A stretch of DNA of 64,000 bases. Source: PALSA-968 sp964387075 (lineage in GTDB: Bacteria > Bacteroidota > Bacteroidia > B-17B0 > Aurantibacillaceae). Numbering within the stretch: the first letter of the stretch is position 1; each line of letters starts with the position of its first letter. Positions 18,018 through 27,483 of the stretch are shown piece after piece. Where the stretch lies: assembly GCA_964387075.1 (NCBI GenBank), contig CAYLVB010000001.1:186001-250000 (forward strand). The letters are read 5' to 3'. The position numbers and the translations under genes are program-made. A model generated the notes under the pieces. It had not been told where the DNA came from. It ran no database searches and was given only the letters and a program-made list of their open reading frames with translations.

Positions 18018-19144
18018 TCGTTCCACTCAAACATTTCAATCCCTTTTTTTCTCAATTCCAGTATTTCCTTTTCAAAGTGCTTTTCAGGCTTAACATCAAA
18101 ATCTGCTAATGGAATCGGGAGGTTTTTTATTAATCTATACTCAGTAAATATTGTCCTCCACTCGGAATCAAACCAAGCTAAAGCATTATAATATAACAAC
18201 AGTTGCTCAAAATTTGAGAGTTGAGCACGAAGTATTTTGATATATCCATACTTCTCATCAGGTGTTAGAAAATCTTGAGCACTAACAAAGGTTACCGTTT
18301 GAAAGAGATGCCTGTAATAATGCCCTAATCTATTAACGTGTCCATCGAAAGGGAAATAGAAAAACTCAATGGTTCTTTCATTTGGAATTTGTGACGTCGG
18401 CAAACCGTGTGTATAATAACGAAGTAGTGGATTTTGGGAAATAAAATTACTGTAGTCTTCCTGAATTTTTTCAAGAAAGGGTTTTATTTGCCTAAATAAA
18501 TGCAACTCACCTTTTTTCAAATAAGCAATAAAGTGCTTTTCAGAATGTAATCCAATACCAAAAAAGAAAATTCGATAAGAAAAATCCATCAAGTTTATCT
18601 TATCATATTCATACTCGTTCTTTAACTCATCGCTTGTGCTATTGTAAAAATCTTGCGCAACTATATAACAGTATCGTAGTTCATAAAACATGTGAACAAA
18701 AGATTTACGATTACGCACTCTATCTCCAATATTCATTTCATCCACATTCGCTTTATGTAATTTTAAAAGTTCATAAAACTTATTTTCAAAACGCTCAATT
18801 CGCCAAATTTTTTCTTGTTCTTTATCTCTATCTTTTTCTTTAGAAAGTGCTGTACTGAATTGTTCTCGTTGCTGAATATTTGCTTTATACTGAATGTAGA
18901 ATGCTAAAAAAGTTAATATCGCTGCAATTAGCGCGATAAATGGGCCAGCAATACCGTTGATGGTATCTCCAATCGCTCCTGTTTGTTTATAGTCAACAAA
19001 TGACCAAAATTCCCTCGTTAATGCCCAAGGCAAAACTATTATCGAAATGAATCCAAGAATAAGGATTAGTTTCAATCCGGCTTTTAAATATTCTTTTTCC
19101 TTATCATTTAAGGATTTCCATATTTCTTTTAATGTACTAAACAT
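18014..19144 (-). CDS. putAbiC-like abortive-infection membrane protein
   Basis: A 376-residue protein with two N-terminal TM helices (about 22-42 and 64-84). Between them 'TGAIGDTINGIAGPFIAL' matches the conserved segment of putative phage abortive-infection proteins (PF16872). A coiled coil (85-125) and a helical cytosolic domain with conserved 'FYELLKLHKANVDEM' and 'YYRHLFQTV' motifs follow. Such proteins occur alone and in retron, R-M and other defence loci. Here it is 47 bases after the TM partner gene and overlaps the GIY-YIG gene by ATGA. Confidence 0.75.
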   Translation of the reverse strand: MFSTLKEIWKSLNDKEKEYLKAGLKLILILGFISIIVLPWALTREFWSFVDYKQTGAIGDTINGIAGPFIALIAAILTFLAFYIQYKANIQQREQFSTALSKEKDRDKEQEKIWRIERFENKFYELLKLHKANVDEMNIGDRVRNRKSFVHMFYELRYCYIVAQDFYNSTSDELKNEYEYDKINLMDFSYRIFFFGIGLHSEKHFIAYLKKGELHLFRQIKPFLEKIQEDYSNFISQNPLLRYYTHGLPTSQIPNERTIEFFYFPFDGHVNRLGHYYRHLFQTVTFVSAQDFLTPDEKYGYIKILRAQLSNFEQLLLYYNALAWFDSEWRTIFTEYRLIKNLPIPLADFDVKPEKHFEKEILELRKKGIEMFEWNE

Positions 19145-19191
19145 GCTTTTTATAGTTCATTCAGTATGAAATTTCTGAATTCTCTCAGAAT

Positions 19192-20499
19192 TTATTTTTT
19201 CAATCTAATAGCATCTATAATCTGGTGATCAATCCCTTTTGTTTTACCAACTAAAATCAAAATATTATACCGATTAAAATTCCACACGTATTCATATAAT
19301 GTGCTATCAACAAGAATGTTTGAATTTCTTTGAATTACGCCTTTGAATTCACTTCTTGCATTCTTTATCTTGTACTTATGAGTTTCATCGGGACTTGATC
19401 GAAAGTATAATTTTTCAGCGAAATCATAATTATTCCCAATAAGAATATCTACTTTTTCAACTGGCTTATGTCCAATGTCGAAATACCAGTAAAAAGATAT
19501 CAGAAGGAAAATTGAAATGCCACTTAAAATAATTCTCCAGTTGAATTTAGAGAACAAATTCTTCTTTCGTGTTGACTGTTCATTTGATTCAATGGTTGCC
19601 ACTCTTATTATTTTCATTGCCCTTTCAATGTCTATTTTTTTCCTTTCAAAATATGATCTCAATAACCAACTCTTGAAGTTTTGCAGAACCTTAAACCAAT
19701 CGGGATTAGAATTAAAAATTATCATTACAACAAACCAAAATACGCCAATAGAAAATTGTATTCCTGTGATATACGGCTCTAAATCCCAAGAAGTCCATTT
19801 CTTACTTATAAAATAAGGTAATCCCAGAATCAAAGTAAATGCAACTATCAAAATACTGACATTAACATAACTATCAATTCTCTTTTTACTTGCGGTGACC
19901 ACCTTTTGAAACGTCTGTGCAAGCTCATTCAAAAGATTAGAGGTTTCAGTGTTAGGATGAACTTTTAATATTTCGAAGTAGGCTTCCTTCAAAACAAACA
20001 ATTCAATCAAATCATTTGTATTTTGAAGTGCTTTAAATAAATATTCTTCACTTTGCTCGTAGTTCTTATTAATAAATGTAGCAACTATTAACTTATCAAA
20101 ATCAGTTGTTACTTTCGGTGTACTTGGCAATGTAAACTCGTTAAATATTTTTACAATTATGAATTGATGTGCAAGATTACATGTGGAAAAATAATTACTT
20201 AAGTATTTTTCTTTAGCGTCTTGTGACTTAATCGAAAAAGCTACCAAGGAAAGCAAGTTGCCGCTGAAATGTAGTCCCTTTACAGGCATTGCATTTAAAG
20301 ACCGTTGTAGTTCCTTTGAAACATCCAAACCCGATTTTGTAAATGCGGAATAACACACCTTATCTATTTCTCCATCAGGCACAGAAATGCTATTATCAAC
20401 TTCAGTGGAAGATAAAAAGGCATAAAATAGTCTTTCACGAACACTGCTGCGAAGCAAAATATCCTTTTCTTTTTTTAATATTTCATCAAGTAATGTCAT
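19192..20499 (-). CDS. Three-TM protein adjoining the Argonaute gene
   Basis: A 435-residue protein not recognised. A helical N-terminal domain (1-205, cytosolic if orientation is as expected) precedes TM helices at about 211-230, 245-262 and 321-340. A beta-rich C-terminal domain (about 345-435) ends 'NILILVGKTKGIDHQII'. Its ATG directly follows the Argonaute stop with no gap. Catalytically inactive long pAgos are known to use membrane-protein effectors that disrupt the envelope on target recognition. This gene fits that slot by position and topology only. Confidence 0.65.
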   Translation of the reverse strand: MTLLDEILKKEKDILLRSSVRERLFYAFLSSTEVDNSISVPDGEIDKVCYSAFTKSGLDVSKELQRSLNAMPVKGLHFSGNLLSLVAFSIKSQDAKEKYLSNYFSTCNLAHQFIIVKIFNEFTLPSTPKVTTDFDKLIVATFINKNYEQSEEYLFKALQNTNDLIELFVLKEAYFEILKVHPNTETSNLLNELAQTFQKVVTASKKRIDSYVNVSILIVAFTLILGLPYFISKKWTSWDLEPYITGIQFSIGVFWFVVMIIFNSNPDWFKVLQNFKSWLLRSYFERKKIDIERAMKIIRVATIESNEQSTRKKNLFSKFNWRIILSGISIFLLISFYWYFDIGHKPVEKVDILIGNNYDFAEKLYFRSSPDETHKYKIKNARSEFKGVIQRNSNILVDSTLYEYVWNFNRYNILILVGKTKGIDHQIIDAIRLKK

Positions 20500-22488
20500 C
20501 TATATAAACCAAAGTTTATCCTTTACATTATTTAATTGGCTTGTATCCCATTTAGGCACTTGACTAAGTTCGTCGGTTAATTTAGCCATTAATGCGGGAT
20601 ACTTAATAGTAACTGGAACATTTGCGGGTCTAAAGTTTCTATAACACAAATGACAAAAATATAGTACTTGTTTGCTTGCATCGAATAAATCACGATATGT
20701 TGAGCGTTGATCTAATCTAATAAAAATAGGAACTTTTGTACCTTTCCCTAAATGAAGTAGAGCTTGAAAAGTCGATAATTCAACATAAGTTCCTCTTGTT
20801 GGCGCATCTGTTCCACTATTGGAAAAAATCCGCAGGTTATGATTATAACTAAGATGAACAATTCCAAATTGAATATTGTATTCGCTAAATTTTTGGATTG
20901 TATTTTCAATAGCTTTTATCTCATGTTGTTTCCCTGCTTCCTTTGATAAATGAAATATTAAGCGTATTGCTTCTGATTTATCAATGCCTCTATTCGTAAT
21001 TAAATTGTTTATCGCACTTGTAAGATACCTCTCCAAATCCGCAGCATAGTTTTGCAAATTGCTGATCGTACTGCAATCTCCAATCAAATAATTTCCATTA
21101 TAATCAAAGATATTTGCAAACCCAATAATCCTTTGATTATCAAAATTTAATGTTGAGCTAATTCCAATAACAACCTCAGTTTTTTGTTTTTGAACCTTTG
21201 AGATTGTCCAAGCACTTCCACCTATTTTAGAATAAATATTTAATGCAATAGCCTCGTAAATCAACTCGTTCGCCCTCCTCATGACTTCGACAGTAACTTC
21301 CTGTGTCGGTATTCTTTGATTTAGTAGTTTGGCTTTTGTAATATAATACGGAGAAGAATTAATCGGTAAAGATTTTTCAAGACCTGAAACAGTTACTATT
21401 GCTAAATCAAAGCCGTTACAATCGAATTTTGCAACTGCCCCTTCGTATGTTTCATTCTTACTATCAAATGGCAGATACGTAAAACTAATATTATTAAGAT
21501 GAAACAAAGTTTTTAATCGAAGTTCAAGATTTTTAATAAATGTTTCTGTAGTTCCTTCATGCGTATCAGGTGTAATAACTAATAATTTAGTTGTTCGACT
21601 ATTAAATTGATCGAAGGAGTATGGTTTTAAATCCTTTGTTAGTGCATTATAGTAGCCTGTTCCAGTCCTTTCCTGATAGAAAAAATATCCTGGCTTCGTA
21701 GCGACATCAACAATGAAATTTGAATTTGGGATATTGTGAAAATTAAAAGAATTAATAGCTAAACCATCAGGTAGATATAAGTTTGGTCGAACCTTATCAT
21801 TAAATATTGAAATGAATTTTGTCAACTCCTTATATAGATTTTGTTCTGTATTCAAGTTGTTTCTATGCGAATTGAATTCATTTGTCTGACCAGTCGCACT
21901 TAAAAATTTGGTAATATTTGGCGTGGATGCTATTATTTTCCCCCACTTATTCTTAAAAAGGTTTCGTGTATCAACGTTCAATGATTTGTATATTTTTTCA
22001 TCTTGCTCAAACAAAAATTTTGTTGCAAATCTAATTGATAAAGCAGCGATTAACTGTTGAGATTGCTTGCTATAAAATGGATGAACAGAAAAATTAAGTA
22101 CAGGAATTACTTTTAAGCCCTTAAAATCTTTAATGTCTTTCTTAAATTCCACTTCTTGAGTGGAAGAATATTTGATATGATATATCTTACTCTTGTTGTT
22201 TTTAAACCACTCAATTATACCGCTTTCGAGGATTTTATTAAACACAAGAGTGTTATCTTTTCGCGCAATCACAACTGATGAAAACTCATCGGGCAATTTT
22301 GAAGACGATGTTTCCTTAAGATTCCAAGCATAAATTTGATTTCCATCTCTATGAAAATAATAATCAGAATACTGCTTCCGGTATTCTTTAATAACATGAT
22401 CCTTGAAACTCGTCTTATATATCGATACGTTTTCCTTTGAAGGATTTATTTCTAAAATATTTAAGGTTAAGCCTGTGTTATTTGCCAT
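20500..22488 (-). CDS. Argonaute/PIWI-domain protein, apparently catalytically inactive
   Basis: A 662-residue protein. The N-terminal 300 residues are divergent. A MID domain (about 300-410) has the 5'-end-binding signature Y381...K385...Q396 in 'YYITKAKLLNQRIPTQ'. A PIWI domain (about 418-662) includes 'GGSAWTISK', 'RIIGFANIFD', 'FGIVHLS' and the closing 'VPVTIKYPALMAK', ending in hydrophobic LWFI. The catalytic tetrad looks lost: the first Asp is Ser in 'VVIGISS' (441-446), the second sits in 'FHLSKEAG' instead of HRDG, and the last region lacks Asp or His. A guide-dependent sensor, not a slicer, is inferred. Eight bases after the methyltransferase gene and abutting the TM gene. Confidence 0.85.
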   Translation of the reverse strand: MANNTGLTLNILEINPSKENVSIYKTSFKDHVIKEYRKQYSDYYFHRDGNQIYAWNLKETSSSKLPDEFSSVVIARKDNTLVFNKILESGIIEWFKNNKSKIYHIKYSSTQEVEFKKDIKDFKGLKVIPVLNFSVHPFYSKQSQQLIAALSIRFATKFLFEQDEKIYKSLNVDTRNLFKNKWGKIIASTPNITKFLSATGQTNEFNSHRNNLNTEQNLYKELTKFISIFNDKVRPNLYLPDGLAINSFNFHNIPNSNFIVDVATKPGYFFYQERTGTGYYNALTKDLKPYSFDQFNSRTTKLLVITPDTHEGTTETFIKNLELRLKTLFHLNNISFTYLPFDSKNETYEGAVAKFDCNGFDLAIVTVSGLEKSLPINSSPYYITKAKLLNQRIPTQEVTVEVMRRANELIYEAIALNIYSKIGGSAWTISKVQKQKTEVVIGISSTLNFDNQRIIGFANIFDYNGNYLIGDCSTISNLQNYAADLERYLTSAINNLITNRGIDKSEAIRLIFHLSKEAGKQHEIKAIENTIQKFSEYNIQFGIVHLSYNHNLRIFSNSGTDAPTRGTYVELSTFQALLHLGKGTKVPIFIRLDQRSTYRDLFDASKQVLYFCHLCYRNFRPANVPVTIKYPALMAKLTDELSQVPKWDTSQLNNVKDKLWFI

Positions 22489-22496
22489 CTTAATAA

Positions 22497-24107
22497 TTAT
22501 TTACCTCTGTTTAATCTTCTTGCCGACAACTTTTTCCAAATGCTATGGGCAAGATTTATTTCTTTTTGAGTCAATCCATAATGCTCCTTCAAAATTATTT
22601 GATTTGTAATTTTCAAAACTTCTTCAATATCAGTCTTGTTGCGAATCATCTTATCAATCTGAGAAAGTAATTGAGCATTATCTTTATGATATGGCAGCAA
22701 GACTTTTTCGGCTTCATTTGGCATCAACTCTAATACACCACCACCGTGACTTCTTCCGCAAACTTCTGTAAATGCAAGCGAAAGAGAATTATAATAACTT
22801 GCTGTTAAAGACTTAATATCCGCACCCTTTTTAACAAAAACACGATGCATTGTATCTGTTGTATATGCTTCTGCTTTGTTTATTATTAAACGAGGGTATA
22901 GGTTGTTTCTTCTAATAAATAAAGCATCTGAAATTTTTAAAGAAGGTACGACAAACCAATCATCACGAATACTTGTCTTATATCCCTTATTAATTCCCTG
23001 CTTTTCTCCGAAAGCTATATACTTAATTGCTCCATTCTTGCGATTAAGTTTCTTCTTCTCTGGAAACACAAGAAGGTGGGCTTTTGCTTTTGAAAACTTA
23101 TTTTTCTCCCAATCTTTCTCGGTAAAAATTACACTATTAACCTGAACGCTTCTACCAACCATAGGTTTTGCATAGTTCTGAAGTTTATATTCTTCAACAG
23201 TAGATAAAGGAACAGTAAAAAAATCGTTCGAACCGGTAGTGATTCCTACTTCCACCTTGGCAAATTTTCCAAGAGTGGGGATATTTCTTTTCTGAGCAAT
23301 GTTCTCCAAAAAATCAATTTCATCTTGCTCCAAGAAGTAAAATGTCCATTTATTGGAGTTAAAGTCTATCTTTTTTTGTGGACTTTTTAGCCGTGCTGTA
23401 TCAAGCGTTTTTAGATCACTGGCATCACGAAGTTCAAGATGCTCAATTTTATGATCACTTGATCCATTTTTTTCGCAAAGAAGCAAAACGACCTCCTGCT
23501 GAATATTCGGAAATACAAGCTTTTCAAATGATATTATGTTTATTTTATTATAAAAGTGGGAAATAAATTTTCTTAACTGCTGTGCAAATGACACTTGCAA
23601 AATTTCTGCGGGCAATACAAACCCGATTTTGCCTCCCTTGTCTTTTAGCAACAATGATGAACCAACAACAAAAGAAACCCAAGCATTCGTTAATTTTGAA
23701 TACGTCAAACCTGCTCTTTCAAATACTTTCGCTGCCTCAATTTGTTGTTCTCTGTCAAAAAATTGATACCTGATGTATGGAGGATTTCCAACTATCAAAT
23801 CAAATCGCTTTAAAGTATTGTTACAATAAGTATGAAAATCATCATTGATAACTTGTTTATTCTTTATATCAATTCTACTTGCTTTTTCAGCCTCAATCTC
23901 ATCAAACTCAATAGCTGTAATCGAATTGTATTTTGACTTTAGGGATTTTAGTTGCTCAAGGAAAACCCCGTCTCCGCAACTTGGTTCCAGTATATCATAG
24001 TCACTACTTCCATTTATTCCCCATCGCAAAATAAATTCTGCAATTGGCGCAGGAGTATAGAAACCGCCCCTTAATTTTTCTGCTGATGCGTTCTCAATTA
24101 GCTTCAT
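22497..24107 (-). CDS. N6-adenine DNA methyltransferase (Eco57I/HsdM type)
   Basis: A 536-residue enzyme. SAM-binding motif I is 'EPSCGDGVF' (41-49) and catalytic motif IV is 'NPPY' (108-111). The C-terminal ~300 residues form a likely target-recognition domain ('LGKFAKVEVGITTGSND'). It transfers a methyl group to adenine N6 in a short target. It overlaps the Type IIG gene by 14 bases and lies 8 bases before the Argonaute gene. It may protect a second strand or sequence of the same asymmetric site. Confidence 0.88.
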   Translation of the reverse strand: MKLIENASAEKLRGGFYTPAPIAEFILRWGINGSSDYDILEPSCGDGVFLEQLKSLKSKYNSITAIEFDEIEAEKASRIDIKNKQVINDDFHTYCNNTLKRFDLIVGNPPYIRYQFFDREQQIEAAKVFERAGLTYSKLTNAWVSFVVGSSLLLKDKGGKIGFVLPAEILQVSFAQQLRKFISHFYNKINIISFEKLVFPNIQQEVVLLLCEKNGSSDHKIEHLELRDASDLKTLDTARLKSPQKKIDFNSNKWTFYFLEQDEIDFLENIAQKRNIPTLGKFAKVEVGITTGSNDFFTVPLSTVEEYKLQNYAKPMVGRSVQVNSVIFTEKDWEKNKFSKAKAHLLVFPEKKKLNRKNGAIKYIAFGEKQGINKGYKTSIRDDWFVVPSLKISDALFIRRNNLYPRLIINKAEAYTTDTMHRVFVKKGADIKSLTASYYNSLSLAFTEVCGRSHGGGVLELMPNEAEKVLLPYHKDNAQLLSQIDKMIRNKTDIEEVLKITNQIILKEHYGLTQKEINLAHSIWKKLSARRLNRGK

Positions 24108-27081
24108 ATAAATCTTTAATTAATGGGATTAATTCATCGTCATTTCCTAAATCGTACAATTTAACCAACAATTTTTCCAATGATTGTTTATCCTTTTCAA
24201 ATTGTCTTTGCAATGGGGTAAGCAATCTTTTGTTACCGATGTTTGCATCAATTTGATCTTGTGTATTGATTAATTCTTTTTGGATTTCGACAATTTTATC
24301 ATGGATAGCTTTGTCTTTTGCATTAGTAAAATCAATTTTTCGTATTGGTAAATTGTTTAGAACCTTTGTTCCTCTTGCAAAATAACTGCCTCTGAATACT
24401 TCTCCAGTTAAAATAACGAACCATTCAACATATTTGGAATTAAGTATTGCTTGGATGTAGTAAATAGAATAATTAATCTTATCCGGTAATGTTATAGCAC
24501 AATAACCCGCAGTACCTCCTGACGTAAATAATGTTCCATACTTATCAATAGCATATTTATCGCCACTGGATAATACACCAAGTATAATTTTCTCTTTTCG
24601 TCCCAAAATACTCAATCCTTGCTGTCTTCCGAATCGATGCCATTCATCTTTTGAAGTCGGTTCAGGTTTTATATCCCGTTTAGGATTATTAAGAATAGCT
24701 TTATGTTTTTGTAAATAATCAAATGCAAAAGGAAATTTCTTTTGAATCACTGAAAGTGAAATAATTTCAACTCCTTTTTTAGTGTTTTCATACGGATAAA
24801 TTACACGGGCATTAGGCTTGAAAGTTCTGTATGTATTTAAGTTGTCCTCTCCAGAAGATGTCTGAAAGTATGGCTTTGTAATTTCCCTTTCAATTTTGTA
24901 ATCAACACCCTTCTTTGTAAAATAATAAAACTTTGTATCTTCTTTAGTAGGAGAAAATATATAAACATCATTAGCACTTGTCTGAATACCATTAAAAATA
25001 TTATCCTCTCCGACTAAATCAACAAGTTTTATACTGTCATTCCGTATTTTGTCATAAGCGTTTATCAAATCAGGAGGAACAAGTACCCAAACCTCATTGT
25101 CTAAGTCAGCTGTATTCTTGGTTGCAAATTTTATTGAATCGACCTTTCTTACCTTCCAGTCCTTTAATTTTTTTACTTCCGTATATTGAAAAGTACTTTG
25201 AGACTGTTTATTTAGTATTAACAAACAGGTATAGGTTGTTTTATCCGTAAATACTTGATTCGCACCAAAAGAAACAATTGAATGAATATATCCCTTTGTA
25301 GAAAGCTCTTCACGTAATTTTTTACCAGCTCCAACTTTTGTAAACTTGCTTGGCACGATATATCCCAATTGACCATCGTCTTTCAATAGATTTACTCCCT
25401 GCTCAATGAATAAGAAGTATTTATCAAATTGTTTATATGCTGAAATAAAGTTTGTTTTGTAAAGAGGCAATTCAAGAGGAGTAATATTTTTCATATCCTC
25501 CGACTTCATGTAAGGAGGGTTACCAAGAATAACATCAAATTTCAGATCAGAAAAATCAAACGGGTTAATTGTTACCTGCTCTTTTTTAGCCATAACTTGT
25601 TTAGGATTCAATAAGCTATTACCAAAGAAGATATTATTCTCAAGATCAGGTAAAACTGGTTTTGTGTTATTTGTCGAAGTTAAATTTTCATCTTCCAGTA
25701 ACTTTAATAGCAAACCAAACTTCGCAGCTTCTACAGCATTATAGTCTTTATCAACTCCGTAAATACATTTCAATAAAAGTTCTCTTTTTATTGTGAATGG
25801 CAACTTATACGTATTGATGTTTGTTTGAATCAGCTTTGTTTTGTCTACTTTTAGATAATAATCGATTAAAATATCATTCAATAACTGAAACAACTCGAGT
25901 AAAAACGCTCCTGAACCACATGAAATATCCGCAAACTTTAAGTTTAATATTTCCTTGTCAGATTTTCCTTTGCATTTATGAGATACTGTATTTCTTAAAA
26001 TATCATTGATAATAAATGTAGGTGTAGTTATTATATCCCTGTCTATATTTTCAGGTTTTTTCGCCAAAACAATTGAGCCGTTTTGAATAACCAATTTTTC
26101 TGAAAGGAATATTTCATAAATGCTCCCTAATACGTCAGAAGAGAATACAGAAAAAGAATATGGACTCTCAGGATAATATAACTGCTTAATGATTGTCCAG
26201 AAAACGGAACTAACATTCTCAACAATCTTATCCTTTAAAAGCTGATCGAATAACCCTGAATTGTATCTTGTATCAGCTTGTTCAAACTTTTTAATAAGGG
26301 CTTTAAAATCATTTGAATTGGCGAATTTTAAAAGGGTTTGATAGTCTTCCAAATTCCTGTCCTCACAAACTCGTAAGAACAATATTCTATTCAAATAACT
26401 CTGTACGACATCATTTAATTGTTGTTCTCCAATTTTTGGTTCATGTTTGTAAATTTCAACACCTAATAATTTTCTCCACTCGTTTATTTGATGAAGAAAA
26501 AGATTGTCGATTGAATACTGATTTATCTTAGCCTCAATATCCTGCCACTCAGTTTCAAATGCACCGGAATAAACAGCATCTCTTCCTAATAATTTTTTAA
26601 TTTCAGAAAACTTGCTTTCGTATTCGGTGTAGTGATACTTCTTTACTAATGCTTTTTGAAATGAATCATCCCTCTCAACTTTTACAGATGTGTCATAGAT
26701 AATGAGATACTCAAAATTTGAAAGAACAGAAATCTTAAGCTTTGCAGTAAAACCATATCGTCTTACTTGTTTTGCAGTATCATTATTTGATTCAATAGAA
26801 ACACAAGGCTTTTTAGCCTCTAAAAAGAATTTTCGTTCGGAAAATAATCTAAATGTGTAATCCGGTTTTTTTGAATGTTCAGATGCATTTGCCTTTAATC
26901 CCTCTTCCAGTACAACTTCTCTTTCATTTGTTGGCTTTCCTGAATTGTTCTTTATATCCCAACCAAGTAATTCAAACAATGGGTCTAAAAAATCACTGCG
27001 AAGCAGAGTCTCATTATACTTGTTCGTTAAATAGTGATCTCTATCGGCCTTATATTTATTTACTAAATCTTTAATTGTCAT
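24094..27081 (-). CDS. Type IIG restriction-modification enzyme
   Basis: A 995-residue fusion. The N-terminal PD-(D/E)xK nuclease uses Asp74 ('KPDYTFRLF') and Glu88-x-Lys90 ('FFLEAKKP'). A helical linker leads to a gamma-class N6-methyltransferase with motif I 'ADISCGSGAF' (384-393) and motif IV 'NPPY' (521-524). A target-recognition domain and a final helix bundle complete the Eco57I-like order. Full length for the family. It both cuts and methylates the same site. Starts with an ATGA overlap to the controller gene. Confidence 0.9.
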   Translation of the reverse strand: MTIKDLVNKYKADRDHYLTNKYNETLLRSDFLDPLFELLGWDIKNNSGKPTNEREVVLEEGLKANASEHSKKPDYTFRLFSERKFFLEAKKPCVSIESNNDTAKQVRRYGFTAKLKISVLSNFEYLIIYDTSVKVERDDSFQKALVKKYHYTEYESKFSEIKKLLGRDAVYSGAFETEWQDIEAKINQYSIDNLFLHQINEWRKLLGVEIYKHEPKIGEQQLNDVVQSYLNRILFLRVCEDRNLEDYQTLLKFANSNDFKALIKKFEQADTRYNSGLFDQLLKDKIVENVSSVFWTIIKQLYYPESPYSFSVFSSDVLGSIYEIFLSEKLVIQNGSIVLAKKPENIDRDIITTPTFIINDILRNTVSHKCKGKSDKEILNLKFADISCGSGAFLLELFQLLNDILIDYYLKVDKTKLIQTNINTYKLPFTIKRELLLKCIYGVDKDYNAVEAAKFGLLLKLLEDENLTSTNNTKPVLPDLENNIFFGNSLLNPKQVMAKKEQVTINPFDFSDLKFDVILGNPPYMKSEDMKNITPLELPLYKTNFISAYKQFDKYFLFIEQGVNLLKDDGQLGYIVPSKFTKVGAGKKLREELSTKGYIHSIVSFGANQVFTDKTTYTCLLILNKQSQSTFQYTEVKKLKDWKVRKVDSIKFATKNTADLDNEVWVLVPPDLINAYDKIRNDSIKLVDLVGEDNIFNGIQTSANDVYIFSPTKEDTKFYYFTKKGVDYKIEREITKPYFQTSSGEDNLNTYRTFKPNARVIYPYENTKKGVEIISLSVIQKKFPFAFDYLQKHKAILNNPKRDIKPEPTSKDEWHRFGRQQGLSILGRKEKIILGVLSSGDKYAIDKYGTLFTSGGTAGYCAITLPDKINYSIYYIQAILNSKYVEWFVILTGEVFRGSYFARGTKVLNNLPIRKIDFTNAKDKAIHDKIVEIQKELINTQDQIDANIGNKRLLTPLQRQFEKDKQSLEKLLVKLYDLGNDDELIPLIKDLYEAN

Positions 27082-27395
27082 TTACTCTTATGGGCTTTTA
27101 AATATTTGACTTTTCTCTCCGCAACTTTTAGTGCCTTTTCTCCAAGATCCTCATCTTGTATCTCGTACATTATTTTTTCACTAAGAAAAAGAACTAAAAG
27201 TTCTTCCGTACTTTGCTTATATATCTTAGCAAGATTCAATACTACTTCTTTAGATAATTTTCGCTCACCTCGTTCCATCTTACTAAGTATTGCCACATCG
27301 ATATCAAGTAATGCAGCAACTCTTCTTAATGGCAAGTCATTCTCCTCACGGATTTGCCTAAGTTTTTCTCCTAATGTTTCTGTTGACATATACAT
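27078..27395 (-). CDS. XRE-family controller (C-protein-like) regulator
   Basis: A 105-residue DNA-binding protein with an HTH at about 8-62 ('LGEKLRQIREENDLPLRRVA', 'ILSKMERGERKLS'), similar in size and place to restriction-modification controller proteins. ATG at 27395 or 27389 are both possible; the latter leaves room for ribosome binding. A perfect inverted repeat sits just upstream, consistent with autoregulation. First gene of the eight-gene operon, so it would time expression of nuclease, methyltransferases and Argonaute together. Confidence 0.85.
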   Translation of the reverse strand: MYMSTETLGEKLRQIREENDLPLRRVAALLDIDVAILSKMERGERKLSKEVVLNLAKIYKQSTEELLVLFLSEKIMYEIQDEDLGEKALKVAERKVKYLKAHKSK

Positions 27396-27396
27396 A

Positions 27397-27415
27397 TTTG
27401 ACAGTAAGTGTCAAA
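27397..27415. promoter_or_regulatory. Palindromic operator (C-box-like) before the controller gene
   Basis: TTTGACA-GTAAG-TGTCAAA is a perfect 7-base inverted repeat with a 5-base spacer, ending one base before the possible start codon at 27395. It is the natural binding site for the HTH dimer encoded next to it and would block promoter or ribosome access. Confidence 0.65.
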
Positions 27416-27483
27416 ACTAATAATTGTTTCAAAGAAAAAAATTGATTCCGAAGATTCTTTTCAACAAACTAAAAAATCAATTT

